From: Cyanophora paradoxa
Lineage: Eukaryota; Glaucocystophyceae; Cyanophorales; Cyanophoraceae
Assembly: GCA_004431415.1 (NCBI GenBank)
Contig: QPMI01000244.1
Coordinates: 1-64,000 of the forward strand
Reading direction: 5' to 3'
DNA: 64,000 bases
In this document: positions 10,968 through 30,121 of the stretch, one piece after another
Numbering within the stretch: position 1 is the first letter of the stretch
How the letters are laid out: the number at the start of each line of letters is the position of its first letter
The notes under the pieces: model-generated
Told to the model about the DNA's origin: nothing
The model's database searches: none
Seen by the model: the letters and a program-made list of their open reading frames with translations, nothing else
Made by a program: the position numbers and the translations under genes

Positions 10968-13900
10968 ATGGCCCTCCCCCGGCTGGGAAGCCTCCGGTTC
11001 CTCGCCGCCGCGACAGCCGTTATGGTCGCGTGCCTCCTCGCGGGCGGCGCGGCGGCCGAGGAGCACTCCCACCCAGCCGGCCACTGGCCCCACGGCCGCG
11101 CGCTCCACGCCGACCCCGCCCCCGCCACCCCCGCCACCGCCACGACCAGCCCCGCGGCCACGCCCCTTCCCCCGATCCGTGCGCCCGCCGCGCCCCGCAC
11201 CCCGCGCCTTGCCTCCCTGCCCCGCGCCGTAATCGCGACGGGAGCGCGCAGGGCCAACGACGCGGTGCAAGGCGAAGCTGCCGGCGGCGCTGCAGCGGAC
11301 CGCGGCCGGCAACAGCACGGCGAGGCCGCAGAACATGAGCCCGAGCAGGCGCGCCCCGGCCCGAGGCCGGCTCCCGCGGCGCGCTGACCTGCAGCAGGTG
11401 TTGGCGCTGATCGCGGCGGGCAGCCCGACGTTCGTCGACCCGCGCTTCTCCACCCACCACTGCATCGGCGCGCCCCCGCCGGCGCCCCCCGCCGGCCCCG
11501 CCCCGCGCGCGGGGGCTCCGGCGCTGACGCCCCGCGGCCTCGCGTGCAGACGGGCGGCACGAGGCCGGGGGCGTGCACACCCCCGGGGGCGACATCTCCG
11601 AGTTCCTCCTCGCCCTCGCGGGGTACCAGGAGGCCGCCCTCGCCGGCGCTGCCCTCCCCGAGGCCCACGTCCGCGTACCCCGCCCCCCCCCCCCCACACA
11701 CACACACACCTCACAGGGGTACAGGTGTACGAGGCGATGGTGGCGTTCATCGACGCGTACGCCGTTCCCGGCGAGGCGCGCAGCGTGCCCCCTGCGCCCC
11801 TTGAGCCTCTCGCCCTGAGGCCCCCGCAGCGCCCCTTCTACATGCACACGGACCACCGCGCCGACGCCGTCCGCTCTCTTTGAATCCCGCCGCCGCCGCG
11901 GCCGCCCCGCCCGGCAGCGCTCTGACCCGCGGGCGGCGGGGCGCAGCACATGCGGGCGGCGGCCGGCGTGGACGCGGCGTACAGCTTCCGGGGGGCGCCC
12001 GCCGAGGACCGGGACCGCCTCCTCGCCCTCGCCACCGACCCCGAGGCCGTCGGTGACCGCCACGCGCCCCCGCCCCGCCCCCGCTCGAGACCTGACCCCG
12101 GGGCGCCGGGCAGGCTGCGGGCACCTCAAGCGGACGCTGCAGCACCCCGACGTGTACCGCACGCCGGCGGCGCTGACGGCGAACGTGCTGCGGGCCTTCT
12201 GGCGGGCGCTGTGGCGGGACGCCGACGCCGGCACCGGCGCCGTCCTCCTCCACACCCTCCACGACGACGCCGACGAAGGGTCCGCGCGCTCCGCTCGGGG
12301 GGGCGCGCGCTCTGCTCGGGCCAGGCCTGAGCGCCGGGCGCAGGGCGATGGTGGTGGTGACGGGCGCCGCGTGCGGCGACTCGGTGATGACGTTCAACCC
12401 CAAGGTGGCCGGCATGGGCCAGGCGCGCCCTCGTCCCTCCCCCGCCCTCGCCCGCTTCTGTGAGCGCTCTGAGGGGGCGGGGGCGGGGCGCAGGTGCTGG
12501 TGTACCAGCCGGAGGCGCCGGCGCACCTGCGGCAGACGCTGGCGCGCTTCCTCTGCGACCGCCGCCCCGCCCTCGCCGCCGACGCCGCCTGCTCGTTCGC
12601 TCTGCCCCGCCGCCGGGCCTCGTGCGGGGGCGATGGCGGGGGCGGGGGGGCAGGGCGGGGGCGGTGCGGGCGGCGATGGAGAGGATCTTCGCCGCAGGGC
12701 TCGCCAGCACCGTCGCGTGCGCCCCCCCTCCCCCCCCCCCCCCCCCCCCCCTCCCCCCTCCCCACCTCAGCCGAGCCGGCTGCCTTGTGCCGGGGGCAGG
12801 GCGGCGGCGGCGGACCGGCCGCAGGACAGCGTCGTCGCTGCCGCCGAGGCGCCCTTCGCCGGCGTGCGGACCGCTGAGCCGGCCCCTCCGGAGAGCGCCG
12901 CGGCGGCCGCGGAGGCGGCGTACGCTGCGGCGGGGGGCAACACGGGATGCGCCGGCACCCTCGTCACCGCCGACGCGCGCCCCGCCCCGCCCCCCCTAGG
13001 CCTTCGCCGACGTTGACGAGCGCTGACGGCCGGCCTCGCGGGCAGACGCTGGCGGGGTCGAGGGCGAGCTCGGAGACGTGGCGCATCCTCTCGCAGCCGC
13101 AGGCCGCCGCCCTCACCGCCGCCGGCCCCGCCTTCGTCCCCGTCGACGGCCACACCTGGTCCTGCATCGGTGGCCCCGCCACGCCGCGCCCCCCCCCCTC
13201 GCCACCGCCCCTGCTGACGGCGGGGGCAGACGGGCGGTCGCAGAAGGCGGTGCTGGGGACGCCGGGCGGCTCCTTCTCCGAGTTCCTCCTCGCCCTCGCC
13301 GGCCACCTCCGCGCCGGCGTCCGCCCCCGCGCCCCGCCCGCCCTGCCGCCCTCTCTCCCGCCCCGCCCCGCAGCTGACCCGCCTGCCGGGCGGCATCGCA
13401 GCTCGTGCTGCCCGACGAGGACACGATGCAGGCGCTGCTCGACGCCTACGCCGCCCAGTACGCCACCCCCTTCTACCGCCAGGTCCCGCGCCCTTTCCAC
13501 TTCTTGTAGTCCACGCCCCCCCTCGAAGCTGAGGCTCCGAGCAGGTGTACATGCACTCGGACGCGGCGGCGGTGAAGGCGCTGGCGGCCAAGCTCGGGGT
13601 GTCCTCGCTGGACCTGGCGGCCCCGCCGGCGGCGCTGCGGGCCCGCGTGCTCGCCCACGTGGCGGACCCCGCCTACATCGGCTGCGAGCATCTCCGCCTC
13701 ACCCTCCAGGCCCGCCCGCCCCCTTCGCGGGCCGAGACCTGCAGCCGCCTCCGCCTGAGGGGCGGCGCAGAAGCCCGAGGTGTACGGGATCGATGCCAAG
13801 ACGGCCCAGTGGGCGGTCCGGGCCTTCTTCCGCGCCCTCTGGGCCGACACCGCCCGCGGCGCCGGCCGCTTCGCCTTCGAGGCCCGCCCCGCCCCGCCCT

Positions 13901-15967
13901 CGCCCCGCCCCGCGAGCTCGAGTTGGCGGCGGGTGAGGGGGCGGGGGCGGGGGCGGGCAGGTGCTGGAGGGGGCCCACGTGGAGGGCGCCGTGCTCATGG
14001 TCTCCTCTGGCGGCTGCCCGGGCCGCGTCCGCCCCCGCGCCCCGCCCCCGCCCCGCCCCTCCTCCTCTCTTCGAGCGCCCCCCGCGCAGACGGCAGCCAT
14101 TGCGCCGATGCGCCCGCCGCTGGTCTGGGCAGCGCCCCCGCCCTCGGCTCCGGCTCCGTGCGCGCCCCGCCGCCCCCGCCCCGCCCCCGCCCCCGCCCGC
14201 GGGCGGGCCGGGCGAGCTCGAGCTGGGGCGGGGCGGGCAGGCGCTGGTGTACCACTACCATGACATCACGGGCCTCCGCGACTGGAACGCCGAGGCGCGC
14301 CCTGCCGCCCCCGCCCCGCCCCCTGCGCCCCCACGCCCCCGTGCCGAGGCGGCGCGCGGGGCAGTTCTTCACGGAGTGGTTCAACCCGCGGCTGGCCAGC
14401 CCGACGGCGGGGGCCACGCGGGCCGCCCTCCGCTCCCTCATGGACACCATCTTCGCCCCGCAGGCCCGCCCCGCCCCGCCCCGCCCGCCGCGGCGCGCCC
14501 CGCCCCGCCCCGGCGACCCGATATTAATCACCCGTTCCACAGCTGGGATCGACGGCGCCGGCGATGTCCTCGGGCCTGCCCCAGTAGTGCGCCCGCGCGG
14601 GGCCGCGCGGCGGGGCCCGGGCGCGGGCGCGGGCGCGGGGCGCTGAGGGCGGGGCCGTGCAGCTGGGCGATGGTCTCCGCCTCGTCGGACGCCGCCCTCC
14701 TCTCCGCCCTCGCCGCCGACCGCGACGCCGCCTCCGGCCCGCCCGCCCGGCCCCGCCCTTGTCGCTGCCCGGCCCCGCTGAGGGGCCGGGGCGCAGGGGT
14801 GGCGGCGGGGAGCAAGGGCGGGGCGGAGCTGGTGCTGCCGGGCTACTCGTGCAGCAGCTTCACGAGGGCGAGCTTCGACGCCCTCAAGGAGGGCATCGCG
14901 GGGCGCGCCCCGACCCGCCGCCCAACGCCGCCGTCCGCCCCCGGCCCGCGCTGAAGCCCGGGCAGGACGCTGGGGATCGGCGCCTCGCGCGTGCTCCTCA
15001 GCCGCCTCCGCTGCGCCCTCTACACCAAGCCCTTCCCCGCCGCCTCCCGCCGGCCCGCCCCGCCCCGCCCCGCCCGCCTTGCCCGAGCCAAGGCGATGGC
15101 GACGGGGGGCGCAGGCTGCTGGCGGAGGCTGCGGCGGCGTCCTCGGGCTCGGGCTCGGGGGCGGGGGCGGGGGCGGGGGCGACAGGGACGCTGGTGCCGG
15201 CGGTGGGCGTGGAGCTGCTCGCCCCGGCCGCCGGCTCCGCGGAGAAGGGCCTCACCGAGGCCCTCGCCGCCATGAAGGCCGCCACCTCCCCCGCCGGCCT
15301 CCTCTCCCTCCCGTGCCCGCCCCGTCCCCCGCCCGCCCTCCGCCCCGCCCCCCCCCCCGCCCTCACGCACACGCCCCCGCAGCGGCGGCTTCGTGGCCGA
15401 CGTCGCGTACCCCTCCACCGCCTCCGGTGCGCTCGTCGGGGCACTTTGAAGCCAAAGGCTCGCCCCGCCCTCCCCCGGGGCCTCGAGCGGGGGCGGGGCG
15501 CATGCGCAGGCGGGGACGGCTCGATCAAGACGGAGGCGTGGCTCATCCCCTCGATCTTCGTCGGGCTCATCGCCGTCACCGTCGGCTCCCTCGGCTACGT
15601 CAAGCGCTCCCAGCAGCAAAGGCCTGCCCCCGCCCCCTCCACGCCCTGTCCCCTCCGAGGCTCGGCCCTGACGAGGGCGGCGGCGCGCAGGGAGAGGCGC
15701 AAGGAGAGGGCCGAGCAGGAGCAGAAGCTCGGGGGCGCCTTCCCCGCCATCCCCCTCGTCGTCCCCGGCGCCGGGGCTGCCCAGCCGCCGCCGCCGCCGC
15801 CGGCCCTGCGCCCCGCCACGCCGCGCGGGGCCGCGTACAAGGCCGTCGACGTCGACCTGGACGGGCCGGGGGGCGGCTTCGGCCAGCAGGCCGCCCGGGC
15901 GGGCGCGGCGCGGGGCCCCGGCACGCCCCGGGGAGTCCAGTTCCGCGAGCCCCACGACTTCGTCTGA
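10968..15967 (+). CDS. Secreted, membrane-anchored protein with two tandem carbonic-anhydrase-like domains
   Basis: The N-terminus is a signal peptide (MALPRLGSLRFLAAATAVMV, ending near AAAEE). Two homologous domains follow. Domain 1 joins across an intron to give HHCIDGRHEAGG, then TPGGDISEFLLALAGY, FYMHTDHRAD and VGCGHLKRTL. Domain 2 gives WSCIDGRSQKAVLGTPGG, then FSEFLLALAGHL, VYMHSDAAAV and IGCEHLRLTL. The C-x-D-G-R...TPGG...MHxD...GCxH pattern is the metal-site grammar of beta/zeta (cadmium-type, CDCA) carbonic anhydrases. Assignment to the zeta class is inference, because the His-to-second-Cys spacing is longer than in diatom CDCA. After domain 2 come a Gly/Ser/Ala linker, one transmembrane segment (LIPSIFVGLIAVTVGSLGYV) and a Pro/Ala-rich tail of about 110 residues. 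The expected reaction is CO2/HCO3- interconversion at an ER, plastid-surrounding or cell-surface membrane. Many introns use GC donors. Confidence 0.65.
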
Positions 15968-17128
15968 GCCGCCCGTCGGCGTCGCCCCCGCCGCGTCGCA
16001 GGCGCGTCGCCGCCTTTATACGTATACATGCATTTGTGCGCTCAGCGGCTCGTTCCTGTGTACGTCCGTAGTACATTTAATATTTGTGTTTTTTTGTCGT
16101 CTCTTCTCGGCCTAGGCCTACCTCTTCCATTTTTGTCGTCTTTGGCTACCTCTTCCAGATCTTGCCGCAGCTATAGAGCTTTAATTTTGCTCGAGCTATA
16201 TATAGAGCCGCTGAGCTTTTGTTCTTGATAGAGGTTTTTGCTTGTTGCTTGTGCTGCACCTTTCGCTTGAGCTTGTTGCTTCTGCTGCCCCCGTCTAGAT
16301 AATGTGGCCTCTTTTAATTTGACCATATGCATGCTGCCAGACTGCTCCTGCAACTGGACCTGGGTCCAGTTGCATCAACCGTTGAACTTGCATGGCCGCG
16401 GCGAAATTGCGCAGCTGCCGCCGCGTGCCAGCCTGGCAGGCTGCCGGCGCCAGCGCACCGCGGCAGTGGCCGCGCATGCGCAGTGCGCAGTGCACGCGTG
16501 GGCGGCGACGCTGGGCGGCGATGCCCGATGCCCGCGGGCCGCGGTACGGTAATTTTCTCCCGATGCCCGGCCCGCGGGCCGCGGCCGGTGCGGCGGTGCC
16601 GCTAGCGCTGCCGCGGCGCCGGCGAAATTCGAATTCGAATACTAATTCGCTCGATTCCGAACCTGAATCCGAAGTTCGGAAATTCGCGATCGCGGAAGCG
16701 GAACTAGAAAAACAGTTCGAAAAACAAATAACGAATTCGATCCCTCATCGACGGGTACACCGTACACCGCCGACGCGTACGATTGAAGTTGCGGCAACTT
16801 GTGGGCCTTGCGGCTCGCGCCCGCGGCGAGCCTGTTGCAGGCTGCATCGATCCTGCGGCGGCACACACAGCTGCAGAACCTCGCGAGGAACCGTTACCCT
16901 TGAGGGCGCGAGGTGGTGAGCGCGAGGCAGCATCGCTGCAGCCGCGGCGACGCTGCGGCATGGAGCCTTATGATGCGGAGCACCTTGAAGAGGCGCGCGG
17001 GGCCTGCGCGCTCTGAACGTCACGACCGTCCCTTTTGGCCGCTCACGCGCGCAGCCTCCTCACAGGTCTTCGAACGAGTGCTGGACCAGATCTGTGCGTA
17101 GCTAGCTAGCCGTAGCCCCGCCTCTGCC
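15968..17128. other. Spacer with low-GC patches
   Basis: This follows the stop of the carbonic-anhydrase-like gene. From 16070 to 16330 the sequence is T-rich and contains a small direct repeat, TTTTTGTCGTCT...CTACCTCTTCCA, at about 16088 and 16131. Positions 16620-16750 are rich in TTCGAA/GAATTC words. No protein is recognised. It probably contains the 3' UTR of the upstream gene and the promoter of the downstream one. Confidence 0.4.
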
Positions 17129-19863
17129 ATGCTTGCAGCTGTAGCTCGAGCCAAGGCTCACGGGCACCCGCCGCGCGCGCGCCGGCCGCAGACGCGCCTG
17201 CGGAGTGGAAGGCGGTGGTGGAGTACGGCGACCTCGTCGTCGGGGCGAGGTGCGCGAGCGAGCATTCGGCGCGGTTGCGGGCGCGGGTCAGGGTCGGGCG
17301 CGGTGCGAGCGGGGCGCGGGGCGGGCGGGCAGGGAGGTGGAGCGGGGGCTGACGGTCTACCGCGGGGGCCTGGACCTGGAAGTGCCGCTCCACTTCGCCG
17401 CGCGGAGCGTCGTCGCCCAGTCCCGCCCCTGCGAGGTGCCCCCCGATCCGCGGGCCCCGGGCCGGCGGGCCGGCGCGGGGCCGGCCGGCCTCCGCGGCGC
17501 CCTGCGCGCAGCTGCTCAGAGCGGCGGCCGCAGGTGAACGCGTACACGAAGAGCCAGGAGGAGATCGCGCGCCTCAAGAACCCCGACCCCAGCGACCCCG
17601 GTCCGCGCCCGCCCCCGCCCCGCCCCCGCCCGTGGTACCCGCTGGCGGGGCGAGGGCGAACGGGGACGGGCGGCAGACGGGATGGGCGCCGTCATCGTTT
17701 TCACCACGCAGCAGCTCATCTACTGTGCGCCCGCCCGCCCTCCGAGACTCGCCCTCGCTCGCTCGCCGCGCGACCGGCCCCGCCGACCGCCGCCTCCCTC
17801 CCCCGCGCGGCGGCGCGCAGCGTGGCGTGTGAACACGATCATGTGTTTCGCGAACCGGCGGCTGCGCGACGGCTCCTGCCTTGCCATCAAAGTCGCCGTC
17901 GACCGCCGCGCCGACGGCGTCTGGTGCCCCCGCGCCCGCCCCCCCGCCAGACTTGCCGGCCTAGGCCTCCGCCCCGCGGCATGCTGAGCGGCGGCGGGGC
18001 CGGCCCGCAGGTCGACGCGGCGGTACCTGGAGAAGTCGTTCGCGCTCTCGTACTGGCACGTGCGGGCGACGCCGGCCGGCTGCCACCTCAGCTACAGCTG
18101 GCAGGAGAAGGTGCCCGGGGCGCTCGCGCTCGTCGGGCGCCTCCACGCCCCAGCCCCGGGCCCGGCCTGACCGCCCGCTCCCCCGCGCTGCCCGGCAGGC
18201 GACGCTGCCGATCGTCCGCTTCTTCGCGCCCTCCCTCGTTCGCCAGCTCTGCGCCCGCTCCGCCGCCCTCAACATCGTGCGCCCCGCCCCGCCCCGCCCT
18301 GGGCCGCGAGCCGGGCTCCCGCGCCCGGGCCCGACGCGCGTCCGCGCGCAGGTCGGCTTCCAGCGGGTCATCCTCTCGGACGTGGCGGCGGCCGGCGGGG
18401 GCGCGGGCGCGGCCCGGGGGGCCCCGGCTTCCGGCCGCGCTCGTTCGCCTCGGGGAGCGCGGCGGCGCCGGCGGGCCTCGGCTCCGGCCTGGGCGCCTCG
18501 CTCGAGCGCCCGGACGCCTCGCCCTTCGTGGTCCTCTCGTGCCGCCCGGCGGCCGCGGCCGGCGGGGACAGGACCAACCGGGCCCGCCCCAACGATCTCT
18601 TCTGGGGCCTCATGGGCGTCGAGGCGCGCCGCCGCCCCCCCGCCTCCCCGCCGCGCGCCGCCGCCTGACGCCGGGGCGCAGGGCGAGGAGGGGCACTGGG
18701 AGCACTCGCCGGCCGCCCGCCTCGCCCGCATCCCCGCTGCGCCCGCCCCGGGAGACTGGCCCCCTGCCGCCCCCCCCGGCGACCCCTCGCCGTCTCCGCC
18801 CAGGTCCCCGCCGCGCCCGCCCGCCCCTCTGCCGGCGGTTGAGGCCCGGGGGGGTAGGTGATCGAGGAGGACTGCCGCACGGCCCCGGACCCCGTCGGGG
18901 CCACCCAGGTCCGTCCGCGCTGTCGCCCCGCCCCTCCCCCCTCCCCGCCCCCCGCCACCTGACGCGCGTACCCCCCCCTAGTTCGGGGAGGCGGTGCGGG
19001 CCTCGATGGACCTCTCCGTGCACCTCGAGCGCCTCTACGTCTCCGGCGCCGCGGTACCCCCCTCCAGCCCCGCCCCCTCCTCGGCGGCCTCCACCTCCGC
19101 CTCGGCCCCGTCTCCCTCGGGCTCCTCCCTGTGGTCCCCAGCCGGCCTCGCCATCCCCAGCGGCCCCTCCACGCCCCTCTCCGACCCCGCCCCCGGCCCC
19201 GGCCCTGGCCCCAGCCCCGGCCCCGGCCCCGGCCCCGGCCCCGGCCCCGTGGCGGGGCCGGGGTCGCGGCCGCGGGGCGCGCTGCCTCGGGAGGCGCCGG
19301 GGGTCGGGGAGCCCAAGGCGCGGGCGCGGCGCTGCTCGGAGCTCGACGACCCGCCGCCCTCCTCGCAGCCGCCCCCGCGCGCCCGCCCGACCCGCCCGCC
19401 CCCCACGCCCCCGAGGCCAGGGCGGGGCCGGACGCCGGGGCCCGCCCCCGGCCGCAGGCCAAGGAGGACAGCCCCGACGAGGCGCCCCCGAGGAGCCGGC
19501 CGGCAGGGCCCCCGCCCCGCCCCCGCCGCCGCCCCGCCCCTTTCCCCTCAACTTCCCCGTCTTCGCCACCGGCGCCCCGGCCCCCGCCCATCGCCCCCGG
19601 AGCCCGCCCCCACGTGCGCCGCCCCTCCCCGCCCCCCACGTGCGCCGCCCCTCCCCGCCCCGCCCGCCTCGCGGGCGCAGGCTGACGGTGGGCGCCGCCC
19701 GCCCGATCAGATCTTCGAAGGCCCCGAGGTCTTCAAGGCGGACTGCTCGGTGCTGCCCGCCCCCGCCAGCCAGCAGCCCCCGCCCGCCCGCCGCGGCTCA
19801 GGCGCCGCCCCCGCCCCCGAGCGGGGCCCCTGGCACGGCCTGCTCGCCCCCGGGGGGACTTGA
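17129..19863 (+). CDS. Unrecognised multi-exon protein, possibly START-like
   Basis: Exon segments that look genuinely coding are: WKAVVEYGDLVVGARC; VERGLTVYRGGLDLEVPLHF; VNAYTKSQEEIARLKNPDP; GAVIVFTTQQLIYC; IMCFANRRLRDGSCLAIKVA; YLEKSFALSYWHVRATPAGC followed by HLSYSWQEKVPG; LPIVRFFAPSLVRQLCARS; RPNDLFWGLMG; VIEEDCRTAPDPVGATQ; and a segment with MDLSVHLERLYVSGAAV. A long Pro/Ser/Gly-rich low-complexity region (about 19050-19680) follows, then IFEGPEVFKADCSVLPAP and the end at 19863. The middle block (DGSCLAIKV...CHLSYSWQEKVPG) faintly recalls START-type lipid-binding domains, but I would not name it on this evidence. No signal peptide or transmembrane segment stands out. The start at 17129 is the nearest ATG upstream of the first good exon. 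Confidence 0.45.
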
Positions 19864-21206
19864 CCATGGGCCGGCGCCCTCCTCACCTCCGCGAATGCTT
19901 CGAATGTGTGCGTTTGCGAGAATTCGCGGTCGCGCTTGGAACAGCCCCGGACCCGCCTCTAGGCCTGCCTCAGTTAGCGCAGTCGATAACTCGAGATCTG
20001 CATGTCTGCATCGCCAGCGGTACCAGTACCAGTGATGGTATTATTAATTCTTGGCAAATCGCGACCGCTATTGATAATCTTTAGCGCAGTGGTATAAGGT
20101 CGTGCTACGACCTCCCGGATTCCCGGGTTCGGTTCCTGCTGTTTCCGCTACGTTGTACTTCGAATCCCTGTGATTCCCGATACCGTGACTTGTATCCTCG
20201 TTGTGTACTACGAGTGGGCACGCCCACCGTAGATCTTTAAAAAAATAATTGATAATCTTTAGCACCATTATTTTATATTATTATTATGGCACTGTATGTT
20301 ATCGATAACCACACCCACAAGCGCCATAGAAACCCCGCTCGGGCAGAGCAGAAACGTCGCCAAACTGTTCAGAACGCTCTCTTATCCACTATCCAAAGCA
20401 ATTAAACGCTGCTGACCAGCTCATAGAAGTCTACAGGCAGAAAGACGAGGGGTAGTCATCCGGCATCCGTCGCATCAGAGCCTGCTGGCTTTTCCCTGGT
20501 GTCTGACATCATTCTTAAACGTTCTGCTGTCATTCTTGATCGTTTCTGCGCGTTGTTGCGCGAGGAAAATGGGACTTTTGCACCGTACCCCCATTAATTA
20601 GCGGTACTATCGATAACCCCTGGAATTTGGCACCACTATCAATAATCAAAATACCTGGGTTAAAATAATGGTTGCTAAAATATGTTATCAATAACCCAGC
20701 CATCACTGACCAGTACTACCGAGGTAGTAACTCGGGCAGTCGACGTCGGGATGATGGGACCATCCGAACATTTTCCGATTCATTGGTGAAAGCGAACACA
20801 TGAATGGACTCGGCTCATGCTGCGAGGAGGCATCTGAGCTGCCGTCAGGCTGGCGTCAGCCTGCCGATTCGCGCTCGGTACGTATACCGGTACCGGCGCG
20901 GCGGCGCCGGGCCGCCGCCGGCCCCGACGGGCCGGCGACGGCCCGCCGCCGGGGCCGCCGGCCGAAACTTCAAGGGCAAAAAGATCTTGTGCATGGCATG
21001 CACCGTGGCACGTGAGGAATCACGTACTGACTCCTGAGGATCGCGATCGCAAATGGCGTCCCCCCGCCGGGATCCCGGCCGGTCCCTGGCCCATCCCATA
21101 TGCATCTTCGCGCACTAGTACTGCAGCAGAAACTAGCTGCGCATGCGGCCTGCAGCCTGCAGCAGAACTGCCTGCCCGCCTTCAACTTGCAATTGGCAAT
21201 TCGTCC
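19864..21206. other. Lower-GC spacer with tRNA-like relic
   Basis: Between 20030 and 20720 the GC content falls sharply. The words TTGATAATCTTTAGC (20071 and about 20250) and ATCAATAA/TATCGATAAC recur, suggesting decayed repeat DNA. A tRNA-like segment sits at about 20078-20145 and is listed separately. From 20880 to 20960 it is again very GC-rich with CCGGC/GCCGG palindromes. No protein gene is recognised. Confidence 0.4.
20078..20145 (+). repeat. tRNA-like segment, probably a tRNA pseudogene or SINE head
   Basis: The sequence contains a good A-box (TTAGCGCAGTGGTATAAGG) and a B-box-like GGGTTCGGTTCC. Between them is a perfect five-pair stem, AGGTC/GACCT, with the seven-base loop GTGCTAC; that loop would place GCT as anticodon (Ser) with U33 and A37 correct. 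The T-stem and acceptor stem do not pair well, so I do not call it a functional tRNA gene. tRNA-derived SINEs keep exactly these internal promoter boxes. Confidence 0.35.
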
Positions 21207-28464
<7,258 letters not shown>

Positions 28465-30121
28465 GCCCCGCCCGGCCCCGCGCGGGCGCCGCGGCGCGTC
28501 GACGTCGTGTGCACTCAAGATCTGGTTGGCATTGATGACTTCTGATTCGTGAATCTTGGTTTCTTCGGTTCTCGATCATTTTCCTTTTAGTTCGTGAATA
28601 TTAGTTTCTTTAGTTCTCGACCACTTGCCCTCATGATCATGTGCGCGCACCCCCGCGCGAATGCATATTCACGTTTTGTTGTTCTAGATGGTTTTGCGGA
28701 CTGTGTCGGACCATATGCATTGCACTTTGTCTCATAATCAGATCTATAGTCCGAGTCACATTTCGATATATTCCAATCGTCATACGCATTGAAATGCAAC
28801 CAGGCGTACATGCAAGGCCATTCACATTATATTGTTGGCTGTGAAAGATCTAGCTATAGACCGGCGAGTGCGGATGAACTCGAAGGGCCATACTCTGGGG
28901 GCACTGCGGAATTGGACTTCCGGGAAGGGCCTACGGGGCAAATTAAATTGAAGATCCTATATATGTTTATAAATAGCTAAATATGCCGGCCGCGCGGGGA
29001 TCAGTCCGATTTGAGTCCACGCTTAGTCCTGGGATGGGGCGCCTACAGGCTCCCGAATCCACCGCCCGAACCGAATCCGCCGCCGGCCCCTCCCGGGCCG
29101 CCCCCTACGCCCCGGAACTCCGGCAGCTGCAGGTCCGCCTGCCGTGTCGGGACGGGGCGCACCCCGGCGGCCTCTCCTCGCGCCCCTTCGGGCACCGTCG
29201 GCTCCGCCGTGCCGCCGTCGAGACCCGCGCCCGCGCCGCCCGCGCCCGCGCCGCCCAGCCCGCGGCCGCCACCGATCCCCAGTTCACGCGCGGCGGATCC
29301 TGAGCGCGAAAACCATTTCGCGAGACGAAGAAATTTAAAGAATCGTGAATTATCGATTTCGCGCACCGATACCGCGGCTCAGGTCGAGCCCGGCGGGCTC
29401 GCCGCGCGCAATCTCCTGGATGGGCGGCGGGCCCCTGTCGCCTGCGAAATTAAAATGGTTAATGTTCGAGGATTCGGGGCGCGCGCGGCGGAAATGCACC
29501 GCCCTGTGCGCCCTCGTCGTGGGCGGGGATGTGGTCCAGCTCCGGTATGTCAACGTTGTGTTCTTCTTCGGGCCGCTGCGCCATTGCTTGCGTCTGATCT
29601 GTTGTTTGCGGTGCGCGACCGCCGACAGATCCAGCTAGGGAATTCGAAAGGGGGAAGATTACATAGACGATCTCGAGCTCTCATGCTATATATAGCGTCG
29701 ACGTCGACGCCTCGAGCTCGTCGACGTCGATCCTACTCGAGCGCGCGAGACCTAATCCGGATCTCAAATGAGTAATATTAATGTCATCGATATCGATATA
29801 TATCCTTGGTTCCCTCATGCAGCTAGCCCCGGCAAAATCAGGCCAATACTCAGGTTGTATTTACAGAACTTAGAGCACCCCTACAGTGCGCAAGGGGATC
29901 GGATCCGGAGCCTCAGCATCGCGCGCCGCCGGGCCTACGCGAGAAGGCGCAGATTCTGCTCCTGTTCAGCAATTGGCGATCGGGCCCGCTGGGCAGGGAC
30001 GGTTTAGCGGGGAGGGGCAGGTGCGAAATCGAAAGAGGGAAAGTCTTCATGGCAGGCGGTAGGAGGGGCGCGGCGGGCCCGCGGGGCGGGGCGGAGCCGG
30101 AGGGCCGCTCGCGCGGGCCGC
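28465..30121. other. Spacer between convergent genes, no confirmed gene
   Basis: Positions 28500-29000 are AT-richer (GATCATTTTCC, TTAGTTTCTTTAGTTCTCG repeats, for example TTCGTGAATNTTNGTTTCTT at about 28547 and 28592). A GC-rich island at 29040-29300 encodes Gly-rich (reverse strand) or Pro-rich (forward strand) low-complexity peptide in every frame, so I could not decide whether it is coding. From 29660 to 29830 it is rich in GTCGACGTCGACG and GATATC palindromes. No family is recognised. Confidence 0.4.

Noticed and set aside
10968-15967. LCIB/theta-type carbonic anhydrase
   Set aside because: First considered because of the algal context, but the CIDGR-TPGG-HxD-GCxH pattern does not fit my memory of Chlamydomonas LCIB sequence; a beta/zeta-like assignment fits better, though not proven.
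29043-29366. Gly-rich reverse-strand ORF as a gene
   Set aside because: Low complexity in every frame and no supporting splice or family signals.
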